From the NCBI GenBank assembly GCA_034359265.1, contig CP136898.1, forward strand, positions 40,757,501 through 40,821,500: 64,000 bases of DNA. Reading direction: 5' to 3'. Within the stretch, counting starts at the first letter, position 1. The number at the start of each line of letters is the position of its first letter. The translations under genes were made by a program, and so were the position numbers. Below the pieces are notes generated by a model, which saw only the letters and a program-made list of their open reading frames with translations, was not told the origin of the DNA and did not search any database. Shown in pieces: positions 34,060 to 44,274 of this stretch. The DNA comes from Canna indica. Its lineage: Eukaryota > Streptophyta > Magnoliopsida > Zingiberales > Cannaceae.

Positions 34060-34986
34060 GCTGGGCTAGAGGTTTCCCCGCCGTCTGGAGATTATGGATT
34101 AAGCACTTGCTTTCCTCGGCCAAATTCTCACTTCTCATTAATGGTGCTATAAGTATCCCTTCGGACATAAAAGAGGGTTCCATCAAGGTAATACCTTGTA
34201 TCCTTTTTTATTCAACCGGGTGGTGGACGCTCTTTCGGGAAGAGCTTCATATCAAGGCCTTCTCTAGGGCGCCCTTGGCTGTCAAATACATGGAGGTATC
34301 ACACATGTCCTTTTTGTTGATGGCATCATCTTATTCAGTGACACCTTTCAACAAAGCTTAAGGTCTTATCATCTGCTCCATAAGTGCTTTGATCTCTCCT
34401 CTTGGTTGAAATTTAACACGGAAAAGACAAAAGTTATCCATGTCCAAGATAACTCGCTTGTCGCCGCTAGAGCAGTAGAAATCCTGGGATGTTTTGTTAG
34501 CAACTTCCCCATCAACTATCTGGGAATTCCTTTAAGGATCGAAAAACCTACAAAAGAAGTCTGGACGACCATAGTTACAAAATTTGACAATATACTCTCC
34601 ACCTGACAGGGGCCACTTTTGTCTAGAGCTGGACGTCGAACCTTGACCTAACAGAATACTTACGAGCCAAGTCTCATATTTCTTCGCCATCTTCGAAGCT
34701 CCGAACTAAGTCATTTGTCATGTGGAAAAACAAAGACATTCCTCCTTCTAGGCTGACAACACAACCGCTCTGACTTAGGCAATCAATTGCGATAATCTAA
34801 CTGCACCCATCGATAATGGGAGACTCAATATTCTCAAACACCACAATAAAGCCAGACTCACTAAGTGGATTTGGAGACTTTGGACGCGGCAGGGAACGTT
34901 ATGGTGCGATATTGTTACTTCTCTGTACCCTAGGCTTCTTTGTCATTGAGTCACTAGATACTCTACGATGTCACCGGTTTGGAGGA
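34060..34986 (+). pseudogene. LINE reverse transcriptase fragment, first half
   Basis: Plus-strand, frame-broken L1-type reverse transcriptase. Visible blocks in order: a QGNTLYPFLFNRVVDALS-like box (usual QGDPLSPFLF), VLFVDGIILF where the catalytic YADD has become FVDG, WLKFNTEKTKVIHV, ILGCFVSNFPINYLGIPL (usual GxxPxxYLGxPL), then a W-x-G-x-LLSRAGRRTL-like block, and NKARLTKWIWRLW near 34860. It ends at VWRM (34986), where copia LTR I enters. The zf-RVT end continues at 44275. LINEs move by target-primed reverse transcription; this one is dead, with the catalytic site lost. Confidence 0.78.
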
Positions 34987-35007
34987 TGTTAGTATTTGAT
35001 TTTGGTT

Positions 35008-35549
35008 TGTTGGCTATATTTGGCAAAAGTAGCTTCTGATGATTTCTCAAATTCAACATGGTAAAAGCTTTACTTATGCAATGATGACAGTTTCAACAGT
35101 GAAGACATAGTCTTAACTGCTTATAGTCTAAAAGAAATTCTGATGGATTGTCTGATACGATCTTGATGACTGATGGACTTTTGGGTTAAATGATGATTTT
35201 GTTAACTGATTCTGGACATTTAAATCATCATTATTTTTGTCCTGAACAGTTTAGTTTCGAAGAGTTTCTCTTCACTTATTTCTTAGGTGTTTCTTATTTA
35301 CATAAATGATCTTCTGTAAAAACAACTAAGTTATGCTGACGGTTTTTATTGAAGATGACAGTGATTAAATATGATTGAAGTCAACATTTATTAGATCTTT
35401 CAGTAATCTTTCAAGGACACCTATAAATACTGGAGAAGACATCTATTGTCGACAACTCCATTACGTGGAAACGTTGTTGCCATCTATAGATGAGTTGAAA
35501 TTGCTGAACACAGATTGCCGAGTGCAAAAGAGACAACAACCTTTTATAT
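35008..35549 (+). repeat. Copia LTR I, first part
   Basis: Starts TGTTGGCTATATTTGGCAAAAG, identical to the start of element D's 3' LTR, then diverges. It ends at TTTTATAT, where the CACTA composite enters (TSD TAT). It is a related but distinct subfamily of the D-type LTR. Confidence 0.75.
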
Positions 35550-36480
35550 CACTACTAGAAATTGAGTCTTCAGCAACGGCTATCAGCAACGGCCGCACAA
35601 GCCGTTGCTATTTGCAACGGCATTCTTACGATCGCTCAAGCCGTTGCAGATATGTTGTATCTGCAACGGCTTTCTAACGGACACGCGAGCCGTTGCTGAT
35701 TATTTTAATTATCAGCAACGGCTTTCTAACGGACAAGTGAGCCGTTGCTGATGATAACTTATTAGCAACGGCTTTATAACGGGCGAGTGAGCCGTTGCTG
35801 ATAAGTTTATATAGGTCGCAGATCGTGCCCGACCCTTCTTCCTCCCGCTGCTGCTACCGCCGCCTCCTCCTCCCGCCTCTCGCCGCCGCTGCCGACGCCG
35901 ACGACGCCGAGCTGCCGCTGCCGACGCTGCCGTCCATCCTCGACCGCTGATTTCAGGTATTCATCGCCGCTCGGCCATCTCTTCCCGTTGCGACCGGCGG
36001 GAAATCCGACCGAAACCCTATTTTTAGGGTTTCGGCCGGCGGCGATCGGCCGATGGCCACCGCCGGAGCTTGTACAGTGTCTGGACACACTGTCCAGACA
36101 CTGTACGCCAGCGCCGGAGTACACTGTCTGGACCGAAAGAGTAGATTTTTATTTTTTTATTTTTTTATTTATATGTTAATTAATTATTTAGATTAATTTT
36201 TTAATTTGTTAGATTAATTATTAGGGTTTAGATTAATTTTTAGGGTTTAGATTAATTTCGGAATTGTCCACTTCGGCATTGTGCTGGAATCGTCCACTTC
36301 GGACGCGCGCCGAAATCGTCCACTTCGGATGCACGCCGAAATCGTCCACTTCGGACGCGCACCGGAATCATCCACTTCGGACGCACGCCAGAATCGTCGA
36401 CTTCGGACTCTTGCCGAAATCGTCTAATTTGGACTCGTGTCGGAATTGTCCAATATGGACTCGAACTGTCTCGAAACATT
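35550..36480 (+). repeat. CACTA copy K: 5' terminus, subterminal repeats and leader
   Basis: The terminal inverted repeat is followed by many GCAACGGC / GCCGTTGC units in both orientations (35570-35810). Next come a CT-rich GC-rich leader of the kind that contains the first noncoding exon, an inverted GTGTCTGGACACACTGTCCAGACAC palindrome region (36076-36103), and 26-bp repeats containing TCGTCCACTTCGGACGCG (36260-36445). The whole block is matched in inverse at 41099-42112. Confidence 0.85.
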
Positions 36481-36926
36481 TTTTGACTCGATGGAGCATC
36501 TACCGATACACTTGGCATACGAGGCACGAGTTGGTGGCCCCGTTCAATATCGGTGGATGTACTTATTTGAAAGATACATGAATTGTCTGAAGAAAAAAGT
36601 AAAGAACACCGCAGCTGTTGAAGGATCAATATCTGAATCGTATATCATCCAAGAAATTTCAACATTCTGCTCATTTTACTTTGAATCGACAGTACAGACA
36701 AGATTTGATCGTCTTCCACGTAACGACGACGGGGGTGTTCGACATTCAGATGGATGTTTAAATATATTTTGTCACTCTGGTCGTTCTTTTGGTTCTCGTC
36801 CATCTCGATACTTAAGCGATGAAGAGTATCATTTGGCACACTTGTATGTATTACTCAATTGTCCAGAGATTGAACAATTCATTGAAATATTTGACATTGA
36901 GATGGTGCAAAAATACTCTATTCACA
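36481..36926 (+). pseudogene. CACTA copy K: DUF4218 fragment
   Basis: A plus-strand fragment of the TNP2-type transposase covering DUF4218. It reads FFDSMEHLPIHLAYEARVGG, VQYRWMYLFERYMN, NDDGGVRHSDG, then LSDEEYHLAHLYVLLNCPEI, and stops at KYSIHI. It is nearly identical to the matching part of copy J (38412-37965, minus). The left junction, GAAACATTTTTTGACTCG, joins the 5' repeats directly to mid-transposase; both parent sequences have CATTT at the breakpoint. The right junction runs straight into 3' subterminal repeats. This is the structure of a deletion-derived, non-autonomous CACTA. Confidence 0.83.
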
Positions 36927-37033
36927 TCGAAAGCCGTTGCTGATGACCTACAACAACGGCTTAGCGACGGGCTTTTACTAACGGCGTTGCTACGGACTCA
37001 GCGGCCGTTGCTATTAATGTTATCAGCCGTTGA
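36927..37033 (+). repeat. CACTA copy K: stranded 3' subterminal repeats
   Basis: CGAAAGCCGTTGCTGATGACC and the next 85 bp match 43090-43200, the intact 3' subterminal region of K. It stops within a repeat unit (TTATCAGCCGTTGA), where minus-strand sequence from copy J begins. Confidence 0.78.
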
Positions 37034-37112
37034 GGATGAGTAAGTGCTGGAGTCTCACCGATCGGAGACTCCGAAGCTCTCCTGCGTCGATAACCACGAC
37101 CAGACATATCTG
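37034..37112 (-). pseudogene. CACTA copy J: TnpA-like gene, start of first exon
   Basis: On the minus strand an ATG at about 37108 opens MSGRGYRRRRAS, matching the first exon of the second gene in copy L (63063). Only about 70 bp remain before the junction at 37034. It lies just downstream of the transposase gene of J, the normal CACTA order. Confidence 0.7.
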
Positions 37113-37182
37113 TGGAATAGACATATAATCAGATTATTGTATAAATAGTAGAGATATATTTAATAAAATATATACTTTACAA

Positions 37183-40100
37183 TTATTCCTCATCATCTGA
37201 ATAATAGTCTTCGAATTCTTCCTCTTCTTCCTCTTCTTCATCTTCTTCATCTCCAGCTTCCTCAATTTCATGATCGTCATCATCAGCATATTCAACTTCT
37301 AATTGAATTGACGTTGTGTCTGCATCCTCGAGTATTGGAATAATACGATCTACAGCAGGAGGATCATCTTCTTGATAAAAACCATGTGTCATATTAGGTA
37401 TCAGCTCATTTTCTCCTACTATCGGATCAATTTTTCCTCTACCTTTTGTCTTACAGACTACACGCCAATCTGCTCTATCTTTATTTCGAGCCGGATACTT
37501 CGCGTAATAAACTTGTTCGGCTTATGATGCCAATATAAAAGGCTCATTTGCTGCCAATTTCGATTTGTAATTAACCTCAACAAGTTTGTATTTTGGATGA
37601 ACTTTCATGCCCCTTTCTGTTGTATCGAACCAATGACATCTAAATAGGATCACTGATTTTAAGCCGAAGTAGTGCAACTCTATCACTTCTTCCACCAGTC
37701 CATAAAAATCCATATCACATTCAACATAGGTTGTCCCTTTCACGCAGACCCCAGCATTCATCGTCTTCTTTGTAACTGAATATTCAACCGTGTGAAATTT
37801 ATACCTGTTAGCAAAATATCCGCTATAGCACGATACAAGTCGCGACGGTCCACTAACAAACTCAAATATTCTTTCATCTATTTCAGCTCCGTGATCTTTG
37901 CTGTAAGTCTGAATCCAAGTAGGGAAATCACGATTCCGTAATCTCTCCAATTCTTCATCGTTGTGAATAGAGTATTTTTGCACCATCTCAATGTCAAATA
38001 TTTCAATGAATTGTTCAATCTCTGGACAATTGAGTAATACATACAAGTGTGCCAAATGATACTCTTCATCGCTTAAGTGTCGAGATGGACGAGAACCAAA
38101 AGAACGACTAGAGTGACAAAATATATTTAAACGTCCATCTGAATGTCGAACACCCCCGTCGTCGTTACGTGGAAGACGATCAAATCTTGTCTGTACTGTC
38201 GATTCAAAGTAAAATGAGCAGAATGTTGAAATTTCTTGGATGATATACGATTCAGATATTGATCCTTTAACAGCTGCGGTGTTCTTTACTTTTTTCTTCA
38301 GACGATTCATGTATCTTTCAAATAAGTACATCCACCGATATTGAACGGGGCCACCAACTCGTGCCTCGTATGCCAAGTGTATCGGTAGATGCTCCATCGA
38401 GTCAAAAAATGCAGGAGGGAAAAACTGCTCCAGCTTGCATATGATTTCAATAATATTATTTTCAAGTGTTGACATATCTTCGACTCGAAGGACATTTGCA
38501 CAGATGTTTCTAAAAAACATACTTAATTCAGTCAACGGACCCCAAATATTATCAGGTAGAAGATCTCGAAATGCGATCGGAAGTAATCTCTGCATGAATA
38601 CATGACAATCATGGCTCTTCATCCCTGATATTTTGCAATCATCGACGTTCACACATCGAGATAAGTTTGAAGCATATCCATCGGGTAATCTGAGTTCTTT
38701 TACCCATTGACAAACATCTTTGATCTGTTGTTTATTTAACACATATGGGGCCTTCGGTTTCAGATATCGTCCGTTGACCTCTTGTAACTCCAACTCTGGT
38801 CTTTTACAAAGTATTTTCATATCATGTCGGGCTTTGACATTATCTTTTATTTTTTCGGAAATATCCATCAAAGTGTTGAAAATATTATCAAACACATTTT
38901 CTTCAATGTGCATGACATCTAAGTTATGTCGAATCAATAATGAACTCCAATAGGGCAATTCCCAAAAGATACTTTTTTTCACCCAGTTATGTGTTTGGCC
39001 AAAACCTGACACTCTTTCATTGCGACCAAATACTATATCTGGAAGTGCTGAAACACGTGCTAACATTTGTTCACCAGACAACATCGGTGGTGGCCCATCT
39101 CTTTCGACTCTGCCCTTAGTAAATTTATTACGATTCCTTCGATACTGATGATTAATCGGTAGGAATCGACAATGACAATCAAAGAATGAGATTTTTCATC
39201 CGTTCTGAAGACTGATTGATTTAGAGTGTTCCATACAATACGGACAAGAGAGTCGGCCGTTAGTGCTCCAACCCAACAACATGCCGTACGCCGGGAAATC
39301 ATTGATTGTCCACAAGACCGCGGCCTTTAAATTGAAGTTTTGCTTTCGATGACAATCATAAGTGACAGCTCCCTCAGTCCACAATGTTTTCAATTCATCT
39401 ATCAAGGGTCTGGGAAATATGTCAATTTCTTTTCGCGGACCCTTAGGACCCGGAATAATCATCGAAAGATAAATAAATTCATCTTTCATGCACATTGACG
39501 GTGGCAAATTATAAACTGTCAGCAGCACTGGCCAAACTGAATAAGGAGTTGCAGAATGTCCTAACGGATTAAAACCATCTATGCACAATCCCAATCTGAT
39601 ATTTCTAGTATCCCTAGCAAATGAAGGATAACATGTATCCAAATGTTTCCATGCTTCACTGTCAGATGGATGAGTCATTACTATATCATCACGACTTCTT
39701 GCATGCCAACTCATGTAGGGGGCAGTCTTTTCCGACATGAATAATCTTTGAAGTCTCGGTGTTAGTGGAAAATACCGAAGCACCTTAAACAGGATATTTT
39801 TCTATCGGATCGATTTCTTCTCCTTGTAACGAGGATGTTGACATACAGGGCATTTATCCAACTGCACATTTTCTTTATAATATAAAATGCAGTTATTTTG
39901 GCACGCGTGTATTTTTTTCGTACCCGAGCCCCAATTTTCTCATTAGCTTTTTAGTCTTATAAAAAGTTGGCTCAAACTTGTTATCAATAGGCAGCATCCC
40001 ATTAATCAATCCAGCAATCCGATCATACGCAACTCCGCTGATATTACAATCGGCCTTGATGTTTAAAAGCCGTGTCATTGCTGAAAACCTAGTGTATTTA

Positions 40101-40660
40101 GGACAATTCTCATACAAAGGTTCATCGGCAGCTTTCAACATCTCGTAAAATTCTGCAGCTTCTTTATTCGGTAATTCAATCTCTACCACAGTTTGTACTT
40201 ATGTGATATCAACCGCTATAGTATCTGGTGGGACTGATGTCTGAAGAACTGGCCGATCAACATTATCATTCAGGTGGAATTGACTCCCAAGACTATCAAG
40301 TATCATAGTTCTATAGGGATTACATTGACTGGATGAAGAAGCACCAGCAGAGGAAGATTCACCATATGTCTGAACGATAGGATTGCTCGACATCCCGACT
40401 TCGTGTGACTCCCCGTGACAAGTCCATAGAAAATATCTTGGTGCAAATCCTTTGGTATATAGATGCAGAGTGACAGTCTCCCGATCCAAAAATCGTCCAT
40501 TTGAACAAATGCGGCAGGGACTTCGGATTTGATCACCGATGCTAACGAAATTCCGATTCGAATAGGTGAAATTTAGGAAGTACGTTACGCCTAATCGAAA
40601 CTCATTCGTTAAAGCTCCTCGATCAAGACGTCGGTACATCCAACTTCGATAAGTCGACAT
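37183..40660 (-). pseudogene. CACTA copy J: TNP2-type transposase gene
   Basis: Start chosen at 40660 (MSTYRSWMYRRLDRG) because copies L and O align there. Domains: Transpos_assoc (40660-40440), a Ser-rich linker, TNP2/Transposase_21 (39783-38940; LGLCIDGFNP, MKDEFIYLSMIIPGPKGPRK, CHRKQNF, GRLSCPYCMEHSK), DUF4218 (38410-37990; HLPIHLAYEARVGGPVQYRW), DUF4216 (37830-37590; YKFHTVEYS, FYGLVEEVIEL, VILFRCHWFDT) and an acidic Glu tail. The stretch 39084-37522 is open for 520 codons. Breaks: TAA at about 40199 (Glu in copy L), a frameshift near 39910, a TAG-type stop near 39805, TGA at about 39195, and a stop at 37522. The protein would bind and cut CACTA ends in the nucleus; this copy cannot make it whole. 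Confidence 0.88.
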
Positions 40661-40732
40661 GATTCTGTCAATCAATGATAATTTCTTTGGTTAATGTCTT
40701 TAGGTGAGATTGTCCTATTCCATTCGGGATTT

Positions 40733-40922
40733 ATGTTATTTATATTGCACTAAGTACTTATTTTAACCCTTAACTTCATTCTAAATTTCGGCAGCGTCTC
40801 CCTACAGTTCTCCGAATACACATATCATCTGGGCGCGTATCGGAGAACAAGAGAGATGTTGCCGAAATTTAGAATGATTAGTTAATAGTTAAAATAAAAA
40901 CGTAAGTGCAGTACAAATAACT
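40733..40922. repeat. Foldback in CACTA copy J promoter region
   Basis: An inverted repeat with arms of about 80 bp: GTTATTTATATTGCACTAAG to TTCTCCGAATAC on the left, GTATCGGAGAAC to AGTGCAGTACAAATAAC on the right, with a loop of about 17 bp. It lies 70 bp upstream of the transposase ATG. Copies O and L have the same structure at the same place. Confidence 0.8.
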
Positions 40923-41098
40923 ATATTCCCAAATTGTCCAATCAGGGACAATTCAAGAATTGTACGTCGTATAAAAGATCATCTACTTCTTTTACACGAA
41001 CATACAATCCCCGAACGGATCTAAGGTTTTGCTAAATCATATCCGACTCGTCGATGCGTAAGTGAAACATATGAACTCGTCGGATGCATGATTATTTT

Positions 41099-41385
41099 CT
41101 AAATGTTTCGAGACAGTTCGAGTCCATATTGGACGATTTCAACGCGCGTCCGAAGTGGATGATTCCGGCGCGCGTCCGAAGTGGACGATTTCGGCGCACG
41201 TCCGAAGTGGACGATTTCGGCGCGCGTCCGAAGTGGACGATTCCGGCGCGTGTCCGAAGTGGACGATTCCGGCGTGCGCGCGTCCGAAGTGGACGATTCC
41301 GGTGTGCATCCGAAGTGGACGATTACGGCGCGCGTCCGAAGTGGACGATTCCGGCGCGCGTCCGAAGTGGACAATTCCGAAATTA
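41099..41385. repeat. 26-bp tandem repeat array, CACTA copy J
   Basis: About ten units of CGAAGTGGACGATTCCGGCG plus CGCGTC, with substitutions and one unit lengthened near 41270. A shorter array of the same unit lies inverted in copy K (36260-36445), and a decayed one in copy O (55590-55705). Because 26 is not a multiple of 3, all frames stay open by chance and give spurious ORFs. Confidence 0.85.
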
Positions 41386-42112
41386 ATCTAAACCCTAATA
41401 ATTAATCTAACAAATTAATCAATTAATCTAAATAATTAATTAACAATTAAAAAACAATAAAAAATTATATATAAATCTATAAATTCTGGCGCCGAAGTCA
41501 CGTGGACTCCGGCGCCGGCGTACAGTGGCCGGACACACTGTCCGGCCACTGTACAAGGTCCGGCGGCGGCCATCGGCCGACCGCCGCCGGCCGAAACCCT
41601 TAAAAAAGGGTTTCGATCGGATTTCCCGCCGGCCGCAACGGGAAGAGACGTCCGACCCGCGAAGCATACCTGAAAATGTCGACTGCAGCGGGAGGAGGAA
41701 GAGGCGTCGTCGACGTCGGCAGCGGCGGCGACAGGCGGGAGCAGGAGACGACGGTGGCAGCAGCGGGAGGAAGAAGGGTCGGGCGCGACTGTGTGCCCTA
41801 TATAAACTTATCAGCAACGGCTCACTCGCCCGTTAGAAAGCCGTTGCTAATAAGTTATCATCAGCAACGGCTCACTTGTCCGTTAGAAAGCCGTTGCTGA
41901 TAATTAAAATATCAGCAATGGCTCGCCTTTCCGTCAGAAAGCCGTTGCGGATAATTAAAATAATCTGCAATGGCTCGCGTGTCCGTTAGAACGCCGTTGC
42001 AGATACAAATATCTACAACGGCTCGGGCGGCCGTAAGAATGCCGTTGCAAATAGCAACGGCTTGAGCGGCCGTTGCTGATAGCCGTTGCTGAAGACTCAA
42101 TTTCTAGTAGTG
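41386..42112 (-). repeat. CACTA copy J: 5' terminus, leader and subterminal repeats
   Basis: Inverted relative of 35550-36250. It contains the GC-rich leader (41500-41790), then AGCAACGGCTCACTCGCCCG-type subterminal repeats, and ends GACTCAATTTCTAGTAGTG at 42112. This terminus directly abuts TnpA-like coding sequence of copy K. Confidence 0.83.
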
Positions 42113-42768
42113 GACGGTGTCGGATGACGGGACTGTCCAGCGACCCTCCCCGATGGCGGTGTTTGAGCGGACTCACCGTCGAGCACATGGGACAGGGGAG
42201 TACATCGACAACCGCGCTGCATACATTATGGTAACTATATATTTGTTTAAATTATTCATTATATATTTATAATTTAAGTTTTATGATAAATATTAACCAA
42301 AAAATCAAACTCGAGTAGGAGACCTATAGCCAGACGATGGTGCAGCGCGGGGGCACCTCCAAGGACTTTGACGCAGCAACGTGGGTCGAGGCCGCAGGTC
42401 GCTAGGACCATGGCCGCGTATATGGCTTTGCAGATAGTGGTCATGCGCGAGCCGTACTAGGGCCACTTGGGGCACCGACCCCTCCTGTCGCTGGTGAGCG
42501 GCCGTCCACCTCTAGATCCAGTTATGATCATAGTAGCATAATAAGGACTCTAGAGGACACGGTCGCGCGTCAGACTGAGATAATGGAGCGCCAGAGTCAG
42601 ATGATGGCGGATATACAAGCTATGCTACGCAACATGTCAGGTCATCCCGAAGCAGGCATCTCTTTGGCATCATCTAATCCATCGTCCTCGAGTCAGTCCA
42701 CGCGGGTGTACACTAAAGCACTCCAGACCCCGCCATATGATCCAGACCATCCTCCATCGTCATCATGA
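42113..42768 (+). pseudogene. CACTA copy K: TnpA-like gene, last two exons
   Basis: Exon 42114-42231 reads TVSDDGTVQRPSPMAVFERT, then HRRAHGTGEYIDNRAAYIM, with a GT donor at 42232. An intron ends with TAG near 42314. The last exon begins ETYSQTMVQRGGTSKDF, continues WVEAAGR (then a TAG stop in place of a coding codon), DHGRVYGFADSGHARAVLGP, and ends in a coiled-coil segment (ARQTEIMERQSQMMADIQAM) and a Ser-rich tail, stopping at 42768. This is the Transposase_24 (Ptta/En/Spm) class that lies second in CACTA elements and probably corresponds to the TnpA role of binding subterminal repeats. The 5' exons are missing, cut off by the terminus of copy J. Same gene as 63063 onwards in copy L. Confidence 0.75.
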
Positions 42769-43372
42769 GATTTTTTTTATATTGACTTTGTTACTGAGAT
42801 ATTGGACTTGTTTAATTTATTTTGTTTGGATATTGATACTTCAATTTTGCATTTGAATAGTTTTTATACTATTGTGGATAATTATCAATATAAATATAAT
42901 TGTTTTGATATATATCTTGGTGTATTTGTGATGTGTGAATGAATGTGTGTATGAGTGTATGGGTGTGTGAGTTATGTATCAGATAATGTATCAATGTATC
43001 AACGGAAATTTTAAATTTTAAATTTTTTCGTTACCAGGTTCACATCATCAACAACGGCTTTCCCACGGCCGTCCGTGGGAAAGCCGTTGCTAAAAGTGTA
43101 TCGAAAGCCGTTGCTGATGACCTACAGCAACGGCTTAGCGACGGGATTTTACTAACGACGTTGCTACGGGCTCACCGGCCGTTGCTATTAATGTTATCCG
43201 CAACAGCTCCGGGTCCGTGGTAAAACCGTTGCTGATAATATTTTTAGCAACGGCCCGAGCGGCCGTTGCTGATCCATTGTTAAGTTATCAGCAACGCGAT
43301 TTTCTACACGGCTCCATTGCAACGGCTCAGCAACAGCATCAGCCATTGCTGATGCCCATTTTTCTAGTAGTG
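42769..43372 (+). repeat. CACTA copy K: 3' region and terminus
   Basis: An AT-rich 3' UTR (to about 43035), then subterminal repeats GCAACGGCTT / GCCGTTGCTGAT in both orientations (43050-43350), then the 3' terminus TTTTTCTAGTAGTG. Followed by the TAT duplication. Confidence 0.83.
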
Positions 43373-43375
43373 TAT

Positions 43376-44240
43376 CTCCGAGGAGATGATTGGATATCGA
43401 GCGGATAACTCACTACAACACGAGGTTGTGTGGAGGACGGAACTCTGTGGCTGTGATGTCATAGAGAGGCTAGTTGGTATTTACTTGTAATAGCAAATAG
43501 ATTCTTATTATTTCGATTCACTGTAGTACTAGTAGTCGAATTTCGGGTGAGAAATTCGGAGGACGTATATTGTACTTTAGTAATGGTCACATGGAATTAA
43601 GAGTTTCTCTTGTGGAGTAATGGCTATGTCTTTTGGGTTGCCTACTCTGCTTATAAAAGGTGTGAGAGAATATTTGAGAAGATTGACCATCTTTGATGGA
43701 TCCACTACTATCCACTCCAATGGGGATCCTCTCCTATTGATCTACTTCTATGAATCCACTTCTATCAACTCCTATGTACTTAAACAATGTTGTCAGTTAT
43801 TTGAGGAGTTGAGACTGCTGAGTTCAGATTGCTGGGTGAAAAATTGTTGAGTTCAGATGGCAACAACTTATCATTCTTATCTACAACACAAGGAATGTCT
43901 AGAGGACGGAACTCTGTGATTGGGGAGGCAAGTTGGTATTTACTTGTAATAGTAAATATGTTTTTATTATTTCCAATTCACTGTAATACTGGTTGTCAGA
44001 TTTTGGGTGAGAAATCCAGAGGACTTATATTGTACTTAAAGAGAGTAAATTGGGCATCTGTCCGATGAGTGCTCCGCAGATTAGGTGACTGGTTTGTCAT
44101 TAAACTGCGTAAACAAATCTCCTGTGTTTGCATTACCTTTTTATTTTGATTCTTACTTTGCTACAATAGGCTAGTATTAGAACAGTTTCAACTTCCTAAG
44201 CAACTATCCTTTACAGAAGTTTCCAAAGAGACCTATATAT
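43376..44240 (+). repeat. Copia LTR I, second part, with internal duplication
   Basis: Resumes after the CACTA composite with AACTCACTACAACACGAGG. The block GGACGGAACTCTGTG to GTGAGAAAT occurs twice, at about 43435-43545 and 43898-44020, so the LTR carries a diverged tandem duplication of roughly 450 bp. The end near 44240 is followed by ATTATCAGAGGAG, a degraded version of the TGGTATCAGAG primer site. No gag-pol follows, so the rest of this element is lost. Confidence 0.68.
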
Positions 44241-44274
44241 ATTATCAGAGGAGTATCACCAAACTGATCGATAT

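Larger units (their letters stand above)
35550..43372. mobile_element. Composite CACTA (En/Spm) element with inverted copies
   Basis: The outer termini are CACTACTAGAAATTGAG (35550) and CCATTTTTCTAGTAGTG (ending 43372), flanked by 3-bp duplications TAT (35547-35549, 43373-43375) inside copia LTR I. Inside are two related CACTA copies. A plus-oriented copy K supplies both outer ends, a small transposase piece and a TnpA-like 3' exon. A minus-oriented copy J (about 37036-42112) supplies an almost complete transposase gene and a second 5' terminus, ending CAATTTCTAGTAGTG at 42112. J lacks its 3' terminus. The first 930 bp of K and the last kb of J are inverted copies of each other. Confidence 0.85.

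Noticed and set aside
37522..39084. 520-codon frame as a domesticated host gene
   Set aside because: It is the C-terminal two thirds of a TNP2-type transposase in standard CACTA context, with stops on both sides at positions coding in relatives; length alone is not evidence of domestication.
41099..41385. Regular repeats resembling a CRISPR array
   Set aside because: Units are contiguous, with no unique spacers, and lie inside a plant CACTA element.
41084..41405. Overlapping open frames of 74-105 codons on both strands
   Set aside because: They are the 26-bp array read in all frames; unit length is not a multiple of 3 and no stop happens to occur. Same for 36252-36629.
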